From: Naganishia liquefaciens
Taxonomy: Eukaryota > Basidiomycota > Tremellomycetes > Filobasidiales > Filobasidiaceae
DNA: 64,000 nucleotides
Direction of reading: 5' to 3'
NCBI GenBank assembly: GCA_013423385.1
Contig: BLZA01000040.1
Coordinates: 124,001 to 188,000 of the forward strand
A model generated the notes under the pieces. It saw only the letters and a program-made list of their open reading frames with translations, did no database searches and was not told the origin of the DNA. Position 1 is the stretch's first letter, and each line of letters begins with the position of its first letter. The position numbers and the translations under genes are program-made. Positions 46,015 to 56,847 of this stretch are shown here, one piece after another.

Positions 46015-48644
46015 GTCGGGCAAAGTAGCGTTGCCGTACGTGACGACGTGTGTCGGCGGCGTGTGCGTAGGGAAGCGCGGGATCCGCCCTCCAAAGCCCG
46101 ACGGGACCATGCCGCCGTGTTCGTCCGAGGCATGGCGTTGCGTGCGTTCTTGCCGCAAGAGGCATTCCCGCAGATCCGAGACGCCCTTGCCGGAAAACAC
46201 GCAAAATGCCATGCGCTGATGGGCGTTGAATTCCTGCAGCAGGCCAGGCAATGTCCCTTCAGCGTGAATCAGCTGCAATCTGTGTAGTCAGGACTCACCG
46301 CTGGCGGCGCTCGACAGAATGCCTGATACTGCCGGTCCCGGAACGCGCTGACGCCGGTCAAACTGAGATGCGTAATGCCGGGAATATGTTTCAGGAGATG
46401 CGTGATGGCTTGTACGCTGAGATTGTCGCAAAAAGACAGGTGCACTCGCTCCAGGATTGGCTCGTCATCCGTCACGGCATCCACGAGGGCATGAATCGCT
46501 TGATCGGTAATGTTGTTGACCTGATGCGCAAGAGAAGCGTCGGCCTTTTATCGGAATGACAGGCAGGCAACGTACCTTGACCAAGCCGATCCGCCGGAGC
46601 TTGGTCATATTTTGTGCAATCTCAAAGACACTCATATCGGTCAAGAGCTCGCATCCTACGGCAGTCAAGATGAGCCCTTGGCGACGACAAGTGGCCGCGC
46701 AGTGACTCACCTGCAAGATCCAAATATCGCATGCGGGTGCACGACCGAGCCAGTAAGCAGACCCCAACATCTGTCACCCTGTCAACGACACGCAGACTTA
46801 GCAAATATAGGGACACGGAGACTGCAAGACTTGCCGAGTCAGATGCGCCGCATGGAAATAATGCAGCTGCTTGCCCAACTTGGCTACGCTCTCCAGCGCA
46901 AGGTCTGTCAGATGTATGCATTTGGCCAGCGTCAACGCCCGGATTTTCGGTGCTGCAGCAATAATCGAAGCGATCGCTTCGTCCGTGATTCCGGTACAGC
47001 CTGTCAAATCTACCGTGCGCAAGTAGGCAAAGCTCTCAACTTTGGGAGCATGCCGACATGGATCGCTAATGTTGGGCTTTTGATGTACCTCTTGTTCCGA
47101 TACCTGACGGTCGTCAGCCTCGAAATCAGGCGATTCATCAAGCGCCGGGAATCCAGCAGCGGTAATGGCTTCATTTCCTGTCAATCGGAGTTCTCGCAGA
47201 TAGACCGAGTGCAGCCATACTTCCCGCATCGATCTGTCGGTCATTCCAGGAAGATTCTGGAGGTCGAATTCGAGAACCAAGGGACAATGATGGGCAATGG
47301 CGGTGACGGCCGCATCGGACAACTTGATGCATTCCGCAATCTTGATCTATATCCGCCTTCAGCCACTAGACGAGTTGTGAAGCCAATGCCACTTACCCGG
47401 CGAAGATACTTGACCTGCTCGGCGAGCGATATAATTCCTTCATCTGTGATCTGGCGGCAGCCGGTCAAGTTGATTCCTTGTAGCTTGGTGCAAGTAGTTC
47501 CAATCGTCCTGAGAACACCATCGTTGGTCGTTGTGACGCCCGACAGATCGACCGCCACCAGCTCCTTCATCTGACCGAGAACCTTGCCCAGCGTACGTGA
47601 CCCGATATAGCGAGAACCAGTCAAGACGAGTCTTTCGAGCCTACTACACACGGCGAATTCTACGAGCTGTGCGTCCTGAAGCGTGCCGTGCAACGGCCCA
47701 AAATTCAGACGCCTGACTAACCGGGCATAATGGAATGAAGAGTTGGGTGCACGAAGGACTTTGATCACGTCGGTAATCGCTTTGGGATCCTTGGCGGTGA
47801 ACGACGGTTTTGTCCATATTATCGGTACTGTGCACTGGCACCAAGCTCTGGAGATAAGGAGCGCATTCCTGAGATCTCGCATACTTGGAATATAGCGAAG
47901 GATCTAGCGACATTGTAGCCTCAATCAGTAAGTGGCCATGACAAGTAGCTGAACATGACTTGCATGCATTATGATCTCGTTGGGTACTCGGCTCGCGGCA
48001 GGCTCATCCCCTTCCCCCGGCTCCACATCACTGTCTTTTTCCTGTGAAGTGGCAAGTGTTGCATCTTTAGTGTTCCACCCAGACTTGAACGTGATCTCGT
48101 TATCCCCCGCCGTTTCAAAGTCTTCTTCACGGTTGCTGTTCCAGACAGCCCGACCGTTCTTGGCTTGCACAGCAGCGATCTCCGATCTGCTATGGGAAAA
48201 TTCTCTCGTGTATGTCCGTCGGTCTCGATTCTGACCCACTCGGTCCTCCTCGTCCTCCTCGGAATTCGAGACGGGACTGCTCGTGTCTGATCGGTCGTGC
48301 GCGGCGAGTCTAGCCGAATGATAGTCTCCCAGTGACATCCGCGAGAGACCATTCATCGGAAGGATCTCCTCTTCATCTTGATCAATGGCTTCAGGCTCCT
48401 GAGCATGTCCGTTAGTCGTGGATGCGGACATGTCCTCTGGCCATATCGAATAGTTGGAACTCGACGCGTTGAGTGACAAATCGGTGGACGAAGCCGAAGG
48501 TATAAAACTATTCTCATTCTGCGCGTTGTGTGCCGTATTCGCTTCCCCTGGTACTCCGGCCGAAGAGCTGGAAGCTAGACGGTGGATGGATGATATTGGT
48601 GGACGAGGGCCCGAAGCAGAAGCCTCGCTTCGCCTAGAATTCAT
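45721..48644 (-). CDS. GRR1: F-box/leucine-rich-repeat protein Grr1 (SCF ubiquitin ligase subunit)
   Basis: Exons on the minus strand: 48644-47964, 47903-47397, 47346-46835, 46778-46711, 46655-46573, 46520-46299, 46233-45721; 861 aa. Grr1 selects substrates such as G1 cyclins for the SCF ligase and links nutrient signals to the cell cycle. A ~215-residue acidic/Ser-rich N terminus precedes the F-box, RVPNEIIMH joined to ILRYIPSMRDLRNALLISRA across intron 1. About ten cysteine-containing LRRs follow (for example LQGINLTGCRQITDEGI, LRTVDLTGCTGITDEAI, LERVHLSFCDNLSVQAI). After them comes FNAHQRMAFCVFSGKGVSDLR, the hallmark of fungal Grr1. A poly-Pro run of 13 sits near the C terminus. Introns 1 and 3 both require GC donors (GCAAGT). 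Convergent with NAT9, 121 bases apart. Confidence 0.95.
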
Positions 48645-50835
48645 ACAGCCGCTTTTGCATTCCGCATCGCGATCGCCTTTCAGACTCCCATCTCAGTTGG
48701 CGTGACAAATGTCATGCAATAGGCAAATACTCACGGTCCATATTGATATGCCAACTCCCGACAAGGATTATTTCGCTTGCACCGTCCTCCAATTCAGAGA
48801 AGTCTTGCCGCCTGCGGCGCTGGCAGTCGAGCGGTGACCAAGGAGATTTCCCAGCCAGGAATGACTGTTGGGATCCCGGTCTACTCGTATCCAGCAATGT
48901 GGCTGCCCAGCTGTCTCTGCTTTCTCAGTTGCAATGCATTCAAGTCAACAGTTTCCAGGGTATTGCTCATGAGCTTCAACGAGCAATCGGTGTGCTCCTT
49001 GCCTGGCCGCCTTGACCCGGGGTTTGTTCGGGCGCATCCTGAGCAGCCGACGTTGAAAGCGAGACGCGAATCTGCATATGGTATAACATGCTGCAAGGTT
49101 GGCCACGGGACCATTGTCAGACTCGACGAGAAATCAGGATCCAAGGATCCTCTCACAGATGTACTTTGACCATCATAACGCTTAGCGCAAACCCTCGGCC
49201 TTTGTGTATTGAAAGGCCTGAAAGCGGTCTTCACCGCAACCAGCGGCACGCCCGTCGGTAGCGGCATGATGTATGCGCGATAGGAACGGTGGCGTCAAAA
49301 GGGGTGAGACCCGGAACGCTGATATGAAGCACCGCCCTTCTGGGTAATTGATCCACTTCAGACCAGGGCCCTGTGGTACCACAGACCAAAGCGTACGATC
49401 GCATGTAGACATTTCTCATTTCAGAGTCGATTATGGCCGGACTGCAAATCAAGCCGAATTGAGCGCTGAACCGAAATTGGAGCGACAAGGCGCTGCTTGC
49501 ACTTCTTGGACGATTCTCTGAGTCCACCTGGGCTCCTGATGCTCGGCAAGAACTGTCTATCGAGTTCAAACGAAGCCGCCTCCTATTCTGCGATCAAGTC
49601 ACCCAGGTCATCGCCTCTCCGACTCGGTCGCGCCAGATTCGTAAAGTCCTGTCACGGGGCAGCACGCTCGAGCTGGGATATACCCAGACGGATGTACGTG
49701 AACGTAGAAAGGACCAGGCAGAAACAAGCAAAGGGGCGACCGACTTAAGGATACTCGAGACTTCCGCCTTTCTTGCTGAGATCCGCGCGGGTTGCGGATC
49801 TTATCACAACTCTTACGCGACGGACTGTGCCATACTCGACATTCAGATCCTATAGGCATGCGAGATGCGTATCAGGACCGGCCAAACCATGTCGGCGTAC
49901 CAGTGAGTTATAGTCTGACGCGAAACGTAGAATGACAGGAATAGTCGCGCAGTCGAGGCGGTCGTGCCAGCGATCAGCCTGAGCGAGCGGGATCTAGCGC
50001 TCATATCATCTTCCCATCGCTGAGAACAGCTCTGAGAGAACGAGAAATTGGTCATAACGCTGTCACCCAACCTTGTCACCGCCATCCTCTGCCGATCGTC
50101 CGAGAAGAACAAGCTCGATCACGGAAACATCCAGCCGACATGAGCCGACCCGACTGCGGTTTGTCGCGTTTGCCGAGAAGAAGCGATGGGTGCTTGGGCG
50201 GGTTTGTAACGCTCTGCCAGCGGTTCTGTGTATAGAAATGGAGTGATAGCGGGATGCTGGGGTTGAGGTCAACTGGTGCAATGCCTAGAGAAGAACGCTG
50301 AGCTCTTTCGTGGGGATCTTGTGTTCATGTCGATCAACTCGGCGCACGCCGGCAGCTCGAATTACCAGCTGGATTACCTTTTCAATGTGTTCCTCGACAC
50401 CGGGGGGGTGGGTAGGAGGAACTTGCCTCAACTTGCGGTACCAAATCCCGAAGCACGCTACCGTGGCTGGAACCAGAAAGAACGAAAAAAGGCTGATCAT
50501 AACGGGAAATATCCCACGCGACGCGCGTGCGGATGCAAAGCCAGGGTTGCCGCAGTCGTGCTACGTCATACGGCGGGACGTGGATTGACGTCATGGGATC
50601 GGGGGGGACGCAGCTTGCGTGCTGGCTTGGCCGGGGGACAAAGGGGAATATATAGGGCGGGCGGCGGACGGAGAAGGCGATTCCGTGGCATGTCGATCCA
50701 TTATTTCATCCCATCTCATCACATTAAACCATCGCGCGTCTCTCTTCCCCTTTTGTATCACTGGAAGACAGAGCACCCCCACCCCCGTATAATACAGCTT
50801 AGCACAACAACAAGAAGTATCAACCAACAGCAACC
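48645..50835. other. Long divergent intergenic region, GRR1 and the HAM1-like gene
   Basis: About 2.2 kb. On the minus strand several short frames (48881-49267, 49231-49569, 49843-50112, 50285-50500) overlap in a way that could be exons, and one starts with a hydrophobic stretch (MISLFSFFLVPATVACFGIW), but I could not join them into a domain, so no gene is called. The right end holds the promoter of the HAM1-like gene. Confidence 0.45.
50643..50835 (+). promoter_or_regulatory. TATA-type promoter with STRE-like sites for the HAM1-like gene
   Basis: AGGGG (50643-50647) is followed directly by TATATAG (50650-50656), then a CT-rich block with CCCCT (50747-50751), and a CAA-rich unstructured leader ending in AACAGCAACC before ATG at 50836. 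AGGGG/CCCCT is the general stress element of fungi. The arrangement fits a strong, stress-inducible gene and agrees with its codon bias. Confidence 0.55.
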
Positions 50836-53762
50836 ATGGGTATCGGCAAGACCACGAGCGAGGTCACGACAAATCCGTCAAAGATGGCGGTGACGAGCGC
50901 GACGGATCCGTCAACTCAGCAGTAAGCGTCGTTATCTCAGCAGCACATTGGTCTTTGGCTCACCACTTCCCCTCCACAGGCAAGACGTTCAGCGGAAGCT
51001 CAAGTTGTACGGCGTCATTCAGGCTCTAGGAGACGGACGCATGCCGGATAACACACAGGTCAGTAGTCACGCCGAGGATGCGGGGACGACGCTGATATGG
51101 TCACAGATTAACGAAGCTTTGGACTATGCCATCAACCACTCGCCAGTCTCTCTCAACAAGCTGTCGCCGGATGGAAAGTTGTTGATTGAGGACGTCAGGG
51201 ATATCCTGGAAACGTAGGTTGCACTGGAGCGCAGCCAATTGAAGTCATGCTCACCTAGCTCGTGTTCAGCGCTCGAATGATGATCCACGAGAAGAACGAC
51301 GGTGAATTGTTCCAGAACTTCGTTTGGGCAACGAGAAATGGTGACCCCACTCGAGGCAAGAAGTCAAAGTCGGAGGTTTTGCCAGTCGGCAAGGACGAGG
51401 TTACTGCTGATGCCAAGCAGGGTAAGCCTCACCATCAGAGTATTCAGGGCTCAACACTGATAACTAGTTGACAGCTGCCGCTCACCTGAGGACTCTACTC
51501 ACCTTGTTCGCTACCAACTCTGAAGCCCGAAAGCTCCTCTCCGACCTCGGCCTCGTCTCCCGAGACCTTTTCGCCACCGCTGCCGAGCGAGCCGCCAACA
51601 AGGCTCGACCCGACCAGCGTGATCTCGACCAGGTCGACAAGGAGGCTCCCTCTGGTGAATGGATCGGCGCCGATGGCAAGCGAGTCGGTAAGGACGAGAC
51701 CCCCGAACTCCAAATCAAGGGTCCCAAGGGAACCGAGTTCCGCATGCACCCCAAGGATGACCCGGCAAACGCCAAGACCGTTGACCACCACGGCAACGAG
51801 CGATCCGCCGGCGATGCCTACAACGAGGCCTCGAGCCGAGCCAACGAAGCCAAGGAGCAGGCTCGATCGCAAAAGGAGCAGACCAAGGGTGAAGCCCGAA
51901 ACCAGTACGAGCAGGAGGGCGGCAAGGGCGGTATCAAGGAGCAGCTCAAGTCGCACGCTGAGGACATCAGGCAGTCGGATCACCCCATGGACGCTGCCCG
52001 ATATAAGAAGGAAGAGGCCAAGAACCAGGCTCGAGGTGCCGCCGACGAGAACACCTCGTACAACAACCGAGGCGAAGCCAAGGAGGACGCCAAGAACAAG
52101 GCATTGAACGCCATCCCCGACAAGCAGCGAGAGCAGGCCTCGAGGGGTATTGAGAAGACCAAGGACTTCATGAACGAAAACTTCCCTGAGGAACGACGAG
52201 ACCAGTTCATATACCGATTGAAGAAGGTCGTGGTCGAGTGCCAGGACCACAAGGACTACCAGGAGGCCATCACCTTCTTCCTTGATCAGGCCGAGAACTA
52301 CAAGGGTCACGCCAAGCACGTTGCCAACCACGGTGGTGACTCTGCCGCCAAGGTTGCTAACGACCCTGCCTACGAAGCCGCCACCCTGCAATTCCGAGCC
52401 TTGCTCGAGCGATTCGCCAACAACCAATCGATGCAGCCCTTGATGGACTCTATCGATGACATGTACACCGACTCGGCCAATGACCCCGAGTTGAGGGAGT
52501 GGTACCACAAACTGAACGACTACGTTCACCGAGTCTTGTTGGAGCCGGGATACATTCTCGACGACGACTCGACCCGAGAGGGTCGACAGCTTCGACACGA
52601 CGGCAAGCGGTTCTTCGACCACAAGTACAAGGGTCACTTTGACAACTTCAGCAACCAGATCCAGCGATTCTTCTTGGCGATGGGTGACGACCCCTTGAAC
52701 CAGCGATTCGGTGAAGACTGGAAGCGACTGGTCAAGGACTTGCTCTTCAACTCGGAAGGTAACCTCGAGTTCAAACCCCGATTGTGGAACGACATTCGAC
52801 GGGTCATCTTGCCCTCGCTGATCCAGCAGGTCGGCTACGTGCCCATCCCTAGAGCCGAGTACTCGGACAAGAACATTGATTTGGTCGTCGAAAACCTCGT
52901 CCTGCAGGGCGCCAACTTGTGGCCCAACGTCATCGAGGTTGACATTCACAACCACTTTGGATTTTCTCCTTACGACCGAATCAACCAGATGCAGGACGAC
53001 AACTACCACCGAGTTCGATTCACCATGTCCCAGATCCAGGCCGATCTCCGAGACGTTCAGTTCGCTTTCCGACGAAAGACTGGATGGCCCAAGATCAAGG
53101 ACAGCGGTTTGGCCGACGTCGTTATCGGCGGCAAGGGTATCGGTGTGATTGTCGACATCGAGACTGTTAAGAACCGACGAGACAGCGTCTTCCGTGTCAA
53201 GGACATTGACGTCGACATTGACACCTTGAAGTTCTCGATCAAGAACTCGCATCACGACATTCTCTACAAGTTCGTCAAGGCCACCGCCACCGGCATCATC
53301 AAGCACGCCATCGAGGCTGCCATCCATACCGCCCTGCGAACCGCATTTGAGGGTCTCGATGAACAGCTCGCCGAAGTCCGAAACCGAATGGAGGACGCCA
53401 AGAAGTCGGACGAGGCTTCGCGAACCCAGACGTTGAAGGACATGTACGCCAAGAAGAAGGACAGGACGAAGCACAATGCCCAGAAGGCCGACGAGAAGAC
53501 GGGAACCTTCAAGCTCGTCACCGACCCGAACGACAGCGTTGTCCGAGACTTGGATGAGCGTCAGAGCAAGGAGAGCTGGACCAAGAAGGCGTTCAAGGTC
53601 GAGGATGCCGCCCGAAACGGAGAGGACTGGCGGTCGCCCGTTTTCGGCTTGTTCGACAAGAAGCACCCGGCCGTCACAGGCAAGCCCCACCCGGAAGCCG
53701 TCGGTCAGCAGCGTGGCGTCGACCCGACTCTCAACACCACCAACACAGGTGTCAGGCAGTAA
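50836..53762 (+). CDS. HAM1-like / DUF5923 family protein, strongly codon-biased
   Basis: Exons 50836-50921, 50980-51058, 51107-51213, 51270-51421, 51475-53762; 903 aa. The N-terminal half matches the fungal HAM1-type (DUF5923) architecture: QRKLKLYGVIQALGDGRMPD, LIEDVRDILETARMMIHEKN, then HLRTLLTLFATNSEARKLLS. A charged, Ala/Glu/Lys-rich stretch (repeated NEAKEQAR-type and NQYEQEGG segments) leads to a globular part with VRFTMSQIQADLRDVQFAFR and GIGVIVDIETVK, resembling lipid-binding BPI/LEA-like folds. Related proteins in filamentous fungi affect hyphal fusion and stress; precise function unknown. Exon 5 is 2.3 kb without an intron and uses very few codons, with CGA dominating arginine, as in highly expressed genes. 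No signal peptide. Family assignment moderate; reading frame certain. Confidence 0.8.
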
Positions 53763-54505
53763 GCTGCTGTCGTGAGTCTGGTCGGGGTGTGTGAGTGATT
53801 CGCATCGCCATGTATGGGGGCATTTGCGGTGTTTGCCAAAGTAGACTGCATACGAGCTCTCTGAGTCTGTGTTTTCAAAGAAAATCGTTGTATAATATAA
53901 TCAAGAGATTTTGATTCGATGGTGAAACAATTTTGACTGGCAAAGTCTTGTCCATCAAAATCGAGGTTAGGGAGCATATGAATTCACTTGGCCTCGCGCT
54001 CGCTCTAGCTAGCGGTCCATGCCGGTTACCTTTCGCGATTTTGCCAGATCCTGTTGCTATCATGTCAGAAGCCGTGAACTTTGCGATGAACGCGTATCGA
54101 AGGTGATTCACTGCGTCATCGGACCCATATTTTGCGCACATTGCAGACAGTCAGTCTCCTGCGATTCTCGCTCGTGATTTTAGATGCGACTCGGCTGCTT
54201 GCCCTCCGGTACTAGAAGAGGGCTGCCGCGTTTGATCTCAAGGTGAAGGCGACACAAGTTGCACGTAGATGAAAGTGGGGACACCGCTCCCGATCTCTGT
54301 GGGGCTGAACAAAAGAAAAACATGATTGTCATAACGTCATCACAAGCGTGGGCATTCTTGATACTGAAATGTTACAAATGGAGGTGGCAAGCGACTTTGA
54401 TAGGCGTTTTACGGGGCGGAGAGACCCGTCGCACAGCGACTGCTCCCGCGACATTGCCCGCATCGCGCCACGCATCGACCTTGCGCAGTATCATTCCGAT
54501 CAAGT
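53763..54505. other. Intergenic region, HAM1-like gene and CDC11 (convergent)
   Basis: 743 bases between two 3' ends. No coding or structural feature recognised. Confidence 0.5.
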
Positions 54506-56573
54506 CTAATGACTGTATGTTTGCGAAGCTGCCCGGCGAACCCACGCGTCAGAAAATCAAGACTTTACATTTTTGCCAGAGGGCACCATCCCCTCCCCCC
54601 CCCCTTTGCCACATTAGGGAACTCACCGAGCCTCGTCTCGAGCGCCCTCAGACTCTCCTCCTTGGCGGCCAACTCTTGCTGCCGCATCAACATCTCGCGC
54701 TGGTGCTTCATCTCCAACTCGCGCAGCTTTTCCTCCTCCCGGCGCAGCTGGTCTTCCTTGAACCGGGCCGTCTGGTTGGCGATCTCCTCAGGTCGGACGT
54801 TTTCTTGGCTTGGTCTAGGGGCGTGAAACGAAACGGGGTTAGAGGGTGGGCAACGCGATGCGACCCTGTGGATCTGATCGTGGTGGTGGTTGACTTGCCC
54901 ATTCGCGCTAGATACTGCGCGCGACAGCCTTTCCGTTCGATAGTTTTCGTATCTGTAAAAGGAGGTGGGGACAAGAAAAATCAGCGAAAACCGTGGCCAT
55001 CCTCGGAAACGGGAAACCGACTGACAGGTAATCGTGCGTAATCTCCTTCAAATCCGTCAAATGTGTGCTACACCTCTTCGTCAGTTCTCCACAAGCCGGA
55101 CAAGACTATCGAGAAAAGAGAAAGGGGAAAAAAACATACGCAAGCAAGGCCTGTCTCAGCCTCATGAAATCACAGTGCTCGTCATTATCGACCTCGACGA
55201 TCCCCCATGGGTATCGCCGTCCGCGGATGGCTTCCCCGTTGATCATGATGTCTTCCTCTGAGCCGACGAGCGCGAACGGCAGGAGAGCCTGGTACGGGTG
55301 GGGCGAAACGGTGCGTAAGGGTTTCTCTTCTTGGAAAACTGGCGTTTTTTTTTTGAGAGGGGGCGAAGCTTACACGGAGTTCCGAATTGTCCAGGATTGT
55401 CTCCTCGTCGTCTTCTTCCTCGTCAAACGGGAAATTGTACACGGGGATACTGTAGTATTCGATATCCTCCATGATCTGCCAACCGAACAGCAACCAAACG
55501 GGCTTGAGCTCGTCGAGGTCCCGCAAAAGCGATTGGGGCCACACCCCAAACACGATCGGGCTTACCCTCTGCTTGAAATCCCTCAACTCGTCCGTCGTCA
55601 GCGTGTCCGACTTGCCAATGACGGGAATCACATTGACGCGCGGCGCGAGCCTTCGCATGAGTTCAATGTCGATTTCGCGGAGGCTGTCGCACGCACGGAT
55701 GTGGTTGACATGGGGCTGGTTAGGAGGAGGAGTCATTCAGAACAAGAGGCAAACGGTGCTTACGCGTGGCCTGTTGGGGGGATAAAGTAGAGGCATGCGT
55801 GGACTCGGAGGTCCTTGAATCGGGGGTTTCCTAGATAGAGGCGGGGNNNNNNNNNNNNNNNNNNNNNNNNNNNNNNNNNGGGGGGGGGGGGGACTCTCAC
55901 GTTTGATACGGGATTCTTCCGCGAGGATGTGGTCGTATTGAAGTTCAATATAGTTGAGGATCTCGCTAAAGCTGAGCGCGAGAGAGGGACGGACCGGTCA
56001 GCACCACCGCGGTACCGTGACCACTCGGCAAGGCAAGGCTGACGAGCGTCAAGCATGGCGGGTGACGTACCATCTCTCATTGTCGATATTATCGCCGAAT
56101 CCAGGAGTATCCACCACGGTCAACGCCACCCTCACGCCCTCCTCTTCGAGCTCTACAACGGGCAAGACCACCCCATCAGCCAGTGCACGTGCACGTGTTA
56201 CACCAGGCGCGCGCGCGCGCGGGGAGAGAGGGGGAGGGGGGAGACGCACCGACCGTGATGGGCTTGATCTGAATCCCCGGCTCGACGTGCGCCATCTTGG
56301 GATCCACGGGCGCGGCATGATCGAGGACGTTGGATTCACAAAGCGTATTCACAAACGTTGTGCGTCCCGTTCCGGATGTTCCTGTGGCGGGCGTGCGCGC
56401 GCGCGCGGGGTAGAGCGGATGAGCGACGGGAAGAGGTAAAGGGGCGGGCGGAGACGGGGGAACGTACCGACGACCATGAGCGTGAGCTGGACGCCCTTTT
56501 TCGCTTGTTTCCTTCCTCGTGCGCGGGACGCCATGGGGGATGCTGAGGCGTGTCTGTCGATGAATGAGCTCAT
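54506..56573 (-). CDS. CDC11: Septin of the Cdc11 class
   Basis: Exons on the minus strand: 56573-56468, 56381-56250, 56152-56071, 55971-55901, 55830-55764, 55683-55374, 55288-55140, 55067-55026, 54952-54899, 54814-54627, 54528-54506; 407 aa. An alternative ATG lies at 56534 in the same frame. Septins polymerise at the bud neck and septum. The GTPase domain shows a P-loop GTSGTGRTTFVNTLC in which the usual Lys is Arg, G3 VVDTPGFGDNIDNE, the septin block EESRIKRNPRFKD, G4 IPVIGKSDTL, and the unique element GRRYPWGIVEVDNDEHCDF. A coiled coil (FKEDQLRREEEKLRELEMK) closes the protein. These sequences fit the fungal Cdc11 group, an end subunit of the octamer. Intron 9 needs a GC donor. Intron 4 contains the 33-N gap. 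Divergent from the PPPDE gene. Confidence 0.92.
55847..55879. other. Assembly gap of 33 Ns inside a poly-G tract
   Basis: The gap lies in CDC11 intron 4 and is flanked by GGGG on the left and about fourteen Gs on the right, so it almost certainly marks an unresolved homopolymer. True length unknown; no exon is affected. Confidence 0.97.
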
Positions 56574-56847
56574 GGTTGGTGGATGGGATGAGTGGATGGG
56601 GGATGGGGAATGGGGATGGGGAATGGCAAGGGGGCAATGTTGATGGGAACGGGTCTCCTATCGCCTGCCTCGTCTCCCTCCTCGCGTCTGCCGCTCCCAC
56701 GGCGGCCGACACGCGGGCGACTATTTGCATGGATTACGTCAGCATTCTCCAGAAAAAAGATGACGAAGCGAGCAGACAGCATACAAGGACGAACGCGCAT
56801 ATTCCCTCCCGCCTCCCGCCTCCCCCTTTGATCCACCCACACACACC

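Noticed and set aside
45403-46287. 294-codon plus-strand frame across the NAT9 and GRR1 3' ends
   Set aside because: Out of frame with NAT9 and antisense to the GRR1 C-terminal exon; Arg/Pro-rich content comes from GC skew.
51495-53690. 731-codon open frame antisense to the HAM1-like gene
   Set aside because: It mirrors the codon bias of the sense gene (few codons whose complement is a stop) and encodes an improbable Val/Leu-rich protein without domains or its own promoter.
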